Of a stretch of DNA of 64,000 bases, positions 50,207-59,238 are shown in pieces. Position 1 is the stretch's first letter, and each line of letters begins with the position of its first letter. Below the pieces are notes generated by a model that worked only from the letters and a program-made list of their open reading frames with translations, was not told the origin of the DNA and made no database searches. The translations under genes and the position numbers were made by a program. The stretch lies in the NCBI GenBank assembly GCA_023091735.1, contig JALKBU010000159.1, positions 1 to 64,000 on the forward strand. Direction: 5' to 3'. This stretch comes from Trichomonas tenax. Taxonomy: Eukaryota; Parabasalia; Trichomonadida; Trichomonadidae.

Positions 50207-53200
50207 ATGAACTCTGCGAAAGTATTTTTCAACAGAGTTCTTACGCGGCAGTTGACGATTTTTGAGGTAGTTCTTCAAGATGAGATTAAAAAACTGAATA
50301 AAGATTCAGATTTATCAATCTTAGAAGAATTTCCTCGTCAACATCAAAATTATAAAGATATAGTTTTATCTGTTTCACAAGTAGCTGCATTTGATTCGGA
50401 TTCGATTCTTCAATACTTGTGTACAAACTTAATTACTGTTTTTCAATTCGGCAAAACCAAAGTTTTTAAAGAAATTCTCGATATGCTGACAGATTTCAAT
50501 AAGGAATGGCCAAGCCATTTGAAATTCGTGAAAGCTTTCCAAATTATTTTATATACCGATTTAATTTACCATATCTTGAAAAATGATCCAAATACAAAGT
50601 CACACAATGTAATAATCCAATCTGCATACAAGATATGTGCGTTTACAACACAGCAAGATTATTTAGCGCCAAGCGTTTTGCCTCAATGGTCACTTATTAT
50701 GTACATCATCTCGAAATACGATTTAAATCTTATATATATGTCATTTTCGAATATGATGGTCAATAAGCCAGAGAATTATTTCATTTTATTGCAATACGTT
50801 GATTTATCAAATAATGAAGCTGAAGCACAAAACTTAATCGAAATTTTATATGAGTATATAGCAAGAGGCCGTAAAAAGAACAATATTACATCGCGAATGT
50901 TGTCATCAGTGTCGACAATGTTGAGAACTTATAAAGGAGAAGCAAATACCGATATAATAAAGAAATTTAAAGCTATTGCTGATGCTTACCTCGATAATCC
51001 AAAACTTAAATACGGTGCAATTGAACTTCGCTGCTGTTTATATTTTAGATACGAAAATGAAAGTCAACAGAAAGAATTCTTCGAAAAACACGTATTCCCT
51101 CTTTACGAGGATCTAGAAGGCTTCAAAGTTGTCATTAAAGCATTCTACTTACTTCTCGTTGGAAACGAATTTGAACCTGAATTTCAAGTTTCAGGAGATA
51201 TTCCGTTTAACGCAATCTTAGCAAGTAGAGTTGAGACAGAAACAGACAAGTATCTTACTGAAAAGTTTATGCACTACATTTTTGGATCTCCACACTTTAA
51301 TACCGCGATTTCTCAAATACGTAATCTTTTGATTAAGCTCGCTGAAAGAAACTTTAGTTCTTTCATTAATTACGTTGAGAAACCGTTCTTAGAAGAAGCA
51401 ACAAAGAATCAAGAAAAATTCATTACGTTTTTGAGAATTGTTCCTATTATCAACAAGTCATACAACCAAAAGTATCCAGCAAATCAACAAGAAACTCAAG
51501 AATCTCGTCAGCATAATAACGAATTAACAATATTTAACCAAGCAGTCGAAGAAAAAGTCTATAAAACACTCGAGAACAGTATATCTAAGTACACCAATTA
51601 CGGTATCGAAACAAAGTATCGTGTTGATGAAGCAGAGAAGAAAGTCAGTCAAATTCTTACGAAATGGCAAGTAAATCCAGGAGAACCAACAGACAAGATG
51701 GAGAATGACCAGGCCGGTGATGGCATCAGTCCAGCGGATGGAGAAATGATGGATATAATTCCTTATATCATCGACAGCAAAAATGAAATCGCGAAGTGGG
51801 TTATTTTGCTTATTAAATTCGCATCGTGCGGAAACTCAAATATTTCGATTCCAGCAACAAAAATTGTTCAAGAAAACATCGACTCACCTAAACACTATGA
51901 CAGCCTTTGCGAACAGGTTGCTGCCATGGTGAAATATGATGCAGAACCAGAAATCGTTTGGGTTTGTTTGCACTTGCTTTACTATGCAGCAAATGGCCAA
52001 GAACCACGCGCTGAGAATAGTTTTGATGAATTAGCACATAAGTTGGAGTTCACAGCATTCATTGGTTTAGCCTCAGATCATCCTGAAGTCCGCCACAAGG
52101 CTTTTGAACTTTTGATACAAGTCAACAAATTGAGAAGAAACCAGGGCATTATGACACACATTGAACGGGATACATCAACAATAGAATCAAATGTCAAGCA
52201 CTCTATATTATTGACGCAGTTTTCCGAGAAACCAGGTGTTCAGGGTTTCCATGAATCAGAGTTATATCTTCCTGATGCTCTATTAAGTCCTTATCAGTAT
52301 CCATGGCTCTATTTCCTCGCAGAATTTGGAAGAATATTGCCAGAAGCTCCAAGATTATTAGAATATCTCAATGAATTCGTTGCTGGATCTGAATTACAGC
52401 AGCCCTCGCACTTTAGAGTCGGTATTCTTGTTCTCATGGTCTCATCACATAACGAATTAACAGACAGTCAATTCATCTTGAATATAATCGAAACAACGAA
52501 ACGCGATAAACAGATTGAGCAATTTTTGTTCACTGTATTGAAGCATTCTCATTACACAATCATTAAAGACATATTGACATTATTGGTTGATTTCCCGAAG
52601 AAGTATATTGTCGAAGTTGCCTATTTGTCAAACATTTTGTTGAGAACAATCGAAGAAATGGAAAAGATCAGAATTCAAGTTTTAACACCAGTATTCAATA
52701 TTTTAACAAAATTGGAAGAATCAATCAAAGTTTCACCGAATGAAATCAAGATTTTGATACAAACAGAAAACGCAAACAAGATAAACTTCTTGTTGAGTTA
52801 TTTGTCAATTTTGCACTTCTGGTTGGATACAGATATATCAAACATCAACGAAGATGATGGAGAAAGGCCAAAGGAATGGAATGCTAAGAGAAAGAAGATG
52901 GTATTCGAGCTTTTAGCAACAATGCTATCTACTGAACAAACAGATCAATTAAAGTTTTATGCTTCTCAAGCACTCTTTGCACTCGTCAAACTTCCACCAT
53001 TTGCTGACTTCGAACCAGGACCTGAATATGTCGAGAAACTTATTTGGGCAGAAGAACACGATTTCAGAGTTCTTCAGCATCTTGTCGAGAATAATGTTAA
53101 ATATTTCTTCGATCAATTCGTCCAGAACTCATACAAAGCCAATGAACTCGGTGATTACTACTTCGCTGCTTTAAGCAAGAAGATTTTGATGCAAACAGCC

Positions 53201-55759
53201 GAAATTGATGCTTCAGAAATGGACATTAGATCAATAATTCGCGATGAATATTTCGACTTTATGCTGAATAACATTGAAGATTTATTGCTTCTCGGTTTAT
53301 ATAAAATCAAAACAAACAACTCCGATGCATCAGACTTCGTCCAAAATCTTGTTATTTTCTATGTTTCAATTTTCTCGAAACGCACACTTAAATCTCTCAA
53401 AGAAGACTTAGAGAATGATTCGAAGGATATCATCGAAATTATGCCGCAGTATTTCATAAAGAAAGCAGAATCACTTGTTCAAAAGGGTTTAGTTATGATG
53501 AAAGATAATTTCGTTGGTACCACAAGAAACTTAGTCATGGTTCTTAAGCCATGGATCAAGCAATTTAGAATCCTTCCAAACAGTAACAGCTGTATTCCAA
53601 GTGTTGTCAACGTGGTTAACAGAATGTCTCCTGCTCGTTTCTTGGAGTATCTCGCTGACGTCACTGAGAAATGCAAGAGACAAGATTTCGAGTATATCTG
53701 CAAACTTTGGCGTTGTCTCCTCAGGGCAAAAGATCACAAGGATTGTATCATCTATTACATTGGTGATATGATTCAAGACCCAGAACAAAAGAAGAAGACA
53801 TTTTTGAACCAAGAACTCAAGAAGAACTTATTCTTGCAACTCATTCCAAAACTCCTTAATCCAAAGGTAGAAGGAACATGTTCTTCTGAAGACTTGATAG
53901 CATTCCTCGCTCAGAGATGCAAGTTCTCTTACTATGCATTTGTTGCCTTCCAGCAAAAGAGCAACTACGAAGATGAATATTGGTATGTTCAGGTTTTAAC
54001 AAAAGCAGTTAAAGACTATCCAAAACTTTGCGAAAAACATATGCACGTTATCATTCAATATGCATTATTGTTCCATTCTCTCACAAGCCAAGCGCAGGGC
54101 CTCTTCAAGCGCATTTGCAGGAAATATAAGATCAAGTATTCAAGGAGAACTCTTTCACTAGACAATATAAGGAAAATTGTTCAACTCTTAACTGGTGCTG
54201 AAGTTGGTGATGATCTTCCTCCAGGCGAAACAAGAGAAGTTCTTTCCAGTGATCAAATCAAAGAGTGGGCAATGGAAGCATCGAGATGGGTTATTGGTTC
54301 TAATTCGTTAAGAAATGCATATACTTCTTTGGTTATTCTCAACGAAATCAAAACTGATATTTTGTTCGATCAGCGTGAAAAGATGTTTAATGGTATTTGC
54401 AGATCTGTCTCTCACTTCTTGAGATCACTCAACGCAGATACACAAGGCCAATTCTATCGCCCAACATACGATTTCATCAATGAAACATTCAAACTCTTCA
54501 GAAACCACTTCAAGTCTGATGCTCAACTTGCTTTCAAGTATATCAGAGTCTATTTCGATTTCGTTATTGCTGTCGATGCATACTTCGACTCAATGCTTCC
54601 TTTGTTCATGGACTGTCTCGATAATCTTCCTGACAAAGCGAGCAGGTATTCGCTCACTGCTGTAAGGCCAATATTTAATGAACTCGAATCGGATTCCAAG
54701 GCTATGAAGATATTCGAAGATTACTTGAGCAGATCTGATCATACAAACGATATTGAATATGTCACTAAAGTTCTTCATCTATTGAATGAGAAAGAAATCT
54801 CAGATCTTATCGAGAAATCTTCTTTCGCCGAAAGAAACTCTGCTCTTGGTCACTTTGCTTTGATGGTAACAAACGCTTCAACAGATCTTAAGCGAAGAAT
54901 TTTCGTTGTCGCAACAAGCATTCTGAAGAAGAACATCAGAGATAGACAAGAACTGAAGAATTTGATTGCATCAAGACGTCCAATCTCTCCAAATGAAATG
55001 GAATCATCAACGCTTGAATCAAGTGTTCAAAATAAAGCTGTTACAATTCCGTCCACACTTCTTGATACATTGAATAGTGAAGTTAACAAACCTGCTCTTA
55101 ATGTTATCTTCACATCTGCATTGGACAAAATTACTTCAATGCAAGAAGCTGTTGATTTCGTTTGTCACGTTTCACAGCTCGATCCTGATATTCCTAACAA
55201 CGTATCCAGAACAACTATTGAACTCAGCGAAGCATACGATGAGCTTATTGCTAAGCTCGAAAAGAAGTTCACAGGAACAGATGAAATTGTTACGTTAACT
55301 AACTGCGAGCACTTGGATTCAACTTCAAACCTTTTGTCAGAGAAGTCAGAACCAAGTATTCTTCCATTTACTACGCAGCACGAAATGGTGACTGCAATCA
55401 CAAACACAACTGAAGTGTCTACCCGGCCTTTCAAGAAGGTTGAGAAATGGGTTAGACTTTTATATAGCGCAACTATGACACTAATGAAGGGAATCAGTGC
55501 AAAAGCTTCCCAAAACTCACAACTCGTCTTAGCGGGCAACTTCACGGAACTTGAAGTTCCACATGTTGTCCACGATGATGCGGACTTAAACATGAATGAT
55601 GAAACCCCTGAATCCAATATGTCGGAGTGGCTTCTTTCTAAGGCCGAATTCGTCAACCATCAGGAGTATACCGATGACATGAGAAAGATTTCGAGAGTTT
55701 CTTCTGGATTCAGATCAAGCTCTATTATAATAGGTTCACTTGACTCGAACTTCAATTGA
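50207..55759 (+). CDS. Giant HEAT-like solenoid, possibly Furry/Mor2/Tao3-like (1850 aa)
   Basis: The 1850 residues are continuous helical repeats with no membrane span or enzyme motif. Two regions resemble the Furry family. The first, around residues 635-665, has DHPEVRHKAFELLIQVNKLR. The second, around 1355-1450, has EWAMEASRWVIGSNSLRNAY followed by ILNEIKTDILFDQREKMFNG, which recalls the conserved W-A-x-x-C-x-S-R-H-x-A-x-R-S block of the central Furry domain. Furry proteins bind NDR/LATS kinases and organise cell shape and division. Most family members are 2000-3000 aa. The assignment is tentative; another large scaffold of unknown type is the alternative. The C-terminal 150 residues are less ordered. 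Confidence 0.55.
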   Translation: MNSAKVFFNRVLTRQLTIFEVVLQDEIKKLNKDSDLSILEEFPRQHQNYKDIVLSVSQVAAFDSDSILQYLCTNLITVFQFGKTKVFKEILDMLTDFNKEWPSHLKFVKAFQIILYTDLIYHILKNDPNTKSHNVIIQSAYKICAFTTQQDYLAPSVLPQWSLIMYIISKYDLNLIYMSFSNMMVNKPENYFILLQYVDLSNNEAEAQNLIEILYEYIARGRKKNNITSRMLSSVSTMLRTYKGEANTDIIKKFKAIADAYLDNPKLKYGAIELRCCLYFRYENESQQKEFFEKHVFPLYEDLEGFKVVIKAFYLLLVGNEFEPEFQVSGDIPFNAILASRVETETDKYLTEKFMHYIFGSPHFNTAISQIRNLLIKLAERNFSSFINYVEKPFLEEATKNQEKFITFLRIVPIINKSYNQKYPANQQETQESRQHNNELTIFNQAVEEKVYKTLENSISKYTNYGIETKYRVDEAEKKVSQILTKWQVNPGEPTDKMENDQAGDGISPADGEMMDIIPYIIDSKNEIAKWVILLIKFASCGNSNISIPATKIVQENIDSPKHYDSLCEQVAAMVKYDAEPEIVWVCLHLLYYAANGQEPRAENSFDELAHKLEFTAFIGLASDHPEVRHKAFELLIQVNKLRRNQGIMTHIERDTSTIESNVKHSILLTQFSEKPGVQGFHESELYLPDALLSPYQYPWLYFLAEFGRILPEAPRLLEYLNEFVAGSELQQPSHFRVGILVLMVSSHNELTDSQFILNIIETTKRDKQIEQFLFTVLKHSHYTIIKDILTLLVDFPKKYIVEVAYLSNILLRTIEEMEKIRIQVLTPVFNILTKLEESIKVSPNEIKILIQTENANKINFLLSYLSILHFWLDTDISNINEDDGERPKEWNAKRKKMVFELLATMLSTEQTDQLKFYASQALFALVKLPPFADFEPGPEYVEKLIWAEEHDFRVLQHLVENNVKYFFDQFVQNSYKANELGDYYFAALSKKILMQTAEIDASEMDIRSIIRDEYFDFMLNNIEDLLLLGLYKIKTNNSDASDFVQNLVIFYVSIFSKRTLKSLKEDLENDSKDIIEIMPQYFIKKAESLVQKGLVMMKDNFVGTTRNLVMVLKPWIKQFRILPNSNSCIPSVVNVVNRMSPARFLEYLADVTEKCKRQDFEYICKLWRCLLRAKDHKDCIIYYIGDMIQDPEQKKKTFLNQELKKNLFLQLIPKLLNPKVEGTCSSEDLIAFLAQRCKFSYYAFVAFQQKSNYEDEYWYVQVLTKAVKDYPKLCEKHMHVIIQYALLFHSLTSQAQGLFKRICRKYKIKYSRRTLSLDNIRKIVQLLTGAEVGDDLPPGETREVLSSDQIKEWAMEASRWVIGSNSLRNAYTSLVILNEIKTDILFDQREKMFNGICRSVSHFLRSLNADTQGQFYRPTYDFINETFKLFRNHFKSDAQLAFKYIRVYFDFVIAVDAYFDSMLPLFMDCLDNLPDKASRYSLTAVRPIFNELESDSKAMKIFEDYLSRSDHTNDIEYVTKVLHLLNEKEISDLIEKSSFAERNSALGHFALMVTNASTDLKRRIFVVATSILKKNIRDRQELKNLIASRRPISPNEMESSTLESSVQNKAVTIPSTLLDTLNSEVNKPALNVIFTSALDKITSMQEAVDFVCHVSQLDPDIPNNVSRTTIELSEAYDELIAKLEKKFTGTDEIVTLTNCEHLDSTSNLLSEKSEPSILPFTTQHEMVTAITNTTEVSTRPFKKVEKWVRLLYSATMTLMKGISAKASQNSQLVLAGNFTELEVPHVVHDDADLNMNDETPESNMSEWLLSKAEFVNHQEYTDDMRKISRVSSGFRSSSIIIGSLDSNFN

Positions 55760-56889
55760 AAATTTGTTATTTATCTTTATATTGTATTTTTATTTGTAAT
55801 TTATCTTTATAAAATGTTCTTATTATATTGTTTTGAATCTATCCCAGGAAAATCAAACAATCCTTGAAACATCTTCAAGGCCTTTCATGCTCGCTTTCGT
55901 TTTAATAAACTATCAACAATTCTTTAAATGTATTCGATTCATAATCTCACCAAATTCAGAAGCGTGTTTAAAATGAATATCATTATCAACATCATGTTCA
56001 TTTTTGCGCAGGTCTTTAAGGATGCACCAAAAACGATATGACACCCTCTCAATTTCCTTTAAGGTTAATTTCCGTTATTGATTTTTAGCTCGAAATAAAG
56101 AGGATATCAAACTTTGAGTATATGAAAATATCTAGCTATATTATAAGCAATATGATTATGTTGTTTTTTGCTTGAAATATTGAGAATTCGCAGATTTTGC
56201 ATTTTTGGAATACTTTTCAAAAATTGTTTGTTTTTCATTTTTTCTTTGAATGCTAATGAACTTAGAGTTAGCACTTTTTAGTCAGTTTTCAAAAAAATCG
56301 AAATTAAATTCTTATCAAGAACTGGCATGAATAAGATAATCGCAATACTGGTGATCTTAAATATGATATATTCGTGCACAAAATACATGATGTTAGAATA
56401 ATACAAAATATGAAGAATTTAAATATATCTAAAATAGAAAAAAATAATTAATTAAGTCTTATCTCAACAGAATAGTAGTATTATATTCTCAAATTTCATA
56501 TAAATACCAAAATTTGGATTTTTTCATCAGTATTTCATCTTGTCTTCGAGTAAACAGATACAAAACAACACAGAACTAGTGAGAGTTAAATATTGTGTAA
56601 ACGCATTAATCTCTAGTTTACCGTATTGCATTTTTTAAAACACTATTTTCTGATTTTTGAAATCATGCATACTAGAAATCATTGATCTACCATAATATAG
56701 ATAATTTATGGTAATGATGAATTAGGATATTGAGTGAAACAATATTATATTTTGTTGTTTTTTATCAAGAAATATGCATTACAATCAATTAATTGTGATT
56801 GTGTAGGATCTGATATTCAATGCTGTTGTTGCTTTTTATGCCGAAATGTTGTCAAATACGCATATGTCGTCTGGTGCGCTGTCCATGTA
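55760..56889. other. Spacer, nothing recognised
   Basis: About 1.1 kb of AT-rich sequence with no credible gene; it leads into transposon debris. Confidence 0.45.
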
Positions 56890-57245
56890 CTTAGTACCAT
56901 TTCACGTCATACTGACAAATTTTCCAATTGGGACAACTATGAGATATTTCACCAAGCAATGGATTACTTGACATTGAGGTGTGAAAATGATCCAGAAAGT
57001 GCAGCATTGGTGTGCAATGATCTTGTCGAAATTCTTTCGGAAGAACCTTAAACAGAAAGATATTTCGACAAAAATTGGAGACCATGGACCATACAAAGAT
57101 CTTTCGGATGTCAATCCATCGCCGAAATGGTAACAGCATTAACAACGTCAGCGAAAGCCATTTTCGCCAACTGAAGAATCAATTCTATGACAAAAAGAAA
57201 CATCAACGAATTGATGACATTGTTTCAACTTTTGTACTGCATGTC
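56890..57245 (+). pseudogene. Transposase remnant, possibly Mutator-like
   Basis: One phase reads DYLTLRCENDP, VEILSEEP, stop, TERYFDKNWRPW. A shift to another phase near 57080-57110 gives NNVSESHFRQLKNQF and DDIVSTFVLHV. A YF-(x)n-W-(x)n-W stretch followed by NN-x-x-E-S-x-x-x-x-LK is the usual C-terminal layout of MULE-type DDE transposases. It is broken by one stop and at least one frameshift. I could not find the catalytic DDE residues. Foldback sequences follow directly downstream. Confidence 0.35.
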
Positions 57246-57256
57246 AACGGACTTGA
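57241..57256. repeat. Small foldback related to 57803-57831
   Basis: ATGTCAA and TTGACAT surround CGGAC. The hairpin at 57803-57831 has the same layout with loop AGGAC. The two lie about 570 bp apart and could be the borders of one element. Confidence 0.4.
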
Positions 57257-57417
57257 CATCACTTGTCAAAAATGAAGTGATGTGTCAGAAATGAACTCAC
57301 ATCAAAAGCATGGATAGGATGCATATTTTGCTCATTTATGATGCTCATTGTTATAAGAAGATATTGTTGGTACCAACAAGCATCAATAAGGAGATAAATA
57401 TGCAACTTTTTTGAGGA

Positions 57418-57542
57418 AATCTTAAGTGATTCCTCAAAAAATGGTGTTTTCTGGTTGGATTAACGGATAATAGGTTGCTGTTTTGTTATGTACTCGTTAA
57501 TTGAGCCAGAAAACACAGTTTCTTGAGGAATTATCTGAGATT
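57418..57542. repeat. Foldback with 48-bp imperfect arms
   Basis: The left arm 57418-57465 and right arm 57495-57542 are inverted copies that agree at 39 of 48 positions by hand count with no gap, around a 29-nt centre. Core blocks are CCAGAAAACAC and TTGAGGAAT. This is typical of a MITE or a decayed foldback transposon. Confidence 0.75.
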
Positions 57543-57654
57543 AATATTATTTTTCATAGTTCTGCTTTTTGGACATTTTTGATACTATGTGCAGCCATCA
57601 TGTGTGTGGTGGATGCACACAGTACCAAAAATGGCCAAAAAGCAGATTTTTTTC

Positions 57655-57694
57655 ATCGAAGTTATCTCGGCAACAAATCCGAGATAACTTCGAT
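57655..57694. repeat. Perfect 16-bp inverted repeat with an 8-bp spacer
   Basis: Arm ATCGAAGTTATCTCGG (57655-57670), spacer CAACAAAT, arm CCGAGATAACTTCGAT (57679-57694), with no mismatch. The layout is that of a recombinase site or a stable hairpin; see findings. Confidence 0.9.
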
Positions 57695-57802
57695 TTCCAA
57701 CTTTTTATATAATATATTGTTAAAATATTAAATTCAATATTTTCTTACATCATACAACATAAATATACAGACAAATAGTCGCAATTTCCATTCTGTATCT
57801 TC

Positions 57803-57831
57803 AATGCATGTCAAAGGACTTGACATGCATT
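57803..57831. repeat. Perfect 12-bp hairpin
   Basis: AATGCATGTCAA (57803-57814) and TTGACATGCATT (57820-57831) enclose AGGAC. The arms include the ATGTCA core of the spacer motif. Confidence 0.8.
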
Positions 57832-58464
57832 ATACGTTGTTTCAATATTGATCACCCAAGCAATTCCATTCTATTTAACACGTATACGTGTTGATAATGT
57901 AAGGAAACAAAATGTTTTGAGGACCGATTCATGAGGATACATCGTCGCATCAAAACAACACTTGCTGAATAAACAGAACAAAAAGGTTTTGAATGCATTC
58001 GAATTTTATGTAACATCATTCAAGTTGATAGAAGAAAGCAATTTTTAATTTAATAATTTAATTTTTTAAAAGTAAAAAATAAACAAAAATATATAGTTAA
58101 GTTTTTATTTGAATATCATGTTTTGGATAGGCAGCTGCTTCGGGCCTTGTACTTTGCACCCGCCTTCTCTTTAGTGGCAATCACCAAATTTGGTGATCTG
58201 AAGGCTCAAGTCTTCACGGCGGTGCCAGATGCATCTGGCCTTGGCCATACTGTTTGCCGGTGTGTTGCCTTCATTCTTGTCTCATGTTGCCGTAACTCAA
58301 CACGAGCGCAATCACACCAACAAACATTTATGACACCTTTTTGCGCCCCAAACTTTTTTTGCCACTATTCTGCTACTTTACAACCCTCATTTTTATTTAC
58401 ATTACCGCATCGTTCATAGAATGGAAATTTGGACTTAAAATCTTAATACTCGTTAACTGATCTC
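57832..58464. other. Spacer with a GC-rich island
   Basis: About 58120-58320 is clearly richer in G and C than its surroundings and has open frames on both strands (for example 58123-58419 on the plus strand), none of a family I know. It may be a fragment of an inserted gene. The rest is AT-rich. Confidence 0.4.
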
Positions 58465-58810
58465 TTAAGGGTCTGCTCCGGCCAAATAAGGTTCTATCGT
58501 CACAATATTTATATAAATTTTATTTTTGTTTTAGAAGCAATCTCCAGTTTAATACCTAAATATTTATCATAATCTCAAATTGTTTGTAGTCTTCTGGAGA
58601 TCATCTTGAAATGAGGTAAGCTAAGGAACATGAAGAAAAACATTAACGAAAGAAAGATTAAAATGTGCAGGGAGATATCAGATACAAAATTACACATGTC
58701 TTTATCGATTTAGATATTGCACAAAATATCAATATATATTCTGGGAAAAACGATTATTCGCATTGTCCTCAAAAATTGAGATGATTTTTGGCCGCGGAGC
58801 GGACCCTTAA
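58465..58810. mobile_element. MITE-like element with TTAA-flanked inverted repeats (346 bp)
   Basis: The left end TTAAGGGTCTGCTCCGGCC and the right end, on the complement TTAAGGGTCCGCTCCGCGG followed by CCAAA, are inverted copies with one mismatch and a 2-bp gap. Each begins with TTAA. The interior is AT-rich and non-coding. Size, inverted ends and TTAA borders fit a non-autonomous DNA transposon, perhaps piggyBac-like in target choice; that class is only inferred. Confidence 0.7.
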
Positions 58811-59238
58811 AGTTTGTTAAAGTATTTGAGAACATTACGTGACAGAATTAAACTACATTTTTAATCAAGGTACTCTACGGGCGTGATCCTCACAATATTG
58901 AGGGAGACCCCTTGAAAAAAATTGAGAGGAGTACCTAGATTTAAAAAAATAATATGATGCTTTTTGTTCAAAATTGAGATATAGTTTGCCATAATATTAT
59001 CTCAAAATTGAGATTAAATGCAAAAATTTGAGAACAACCCACCTTTTTCCACAGATAAACGTTTGATTTCATCGATTTACGTGTCAGTAGTGAGCCTTTT
59101 AAAAGCTTTACATATAATATCTGACAAAATTCAAGAAAATAACATTTTCTTTCCATTAAAACCAAAAACCAAAGAATTTTCACTTATTTTTGAGTTAAAA
59201 AGTGACAAATCTTCAGGTGTTAAAAAAATCAAAAATCG
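58811..59238. promoter_or_regulatory. Upstream region of the charged repeat protein with two motif copies
   Basis: Holds ATTACGTGACA (58834-58844) and TTTACGTGTCA (59076-59086), the latter about 150 nt before ATG 59239. A short inverted pair GGTACTC/GAGTACC lies near 58870-58935. No clear initiator is visible. Confidence 0.4.
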
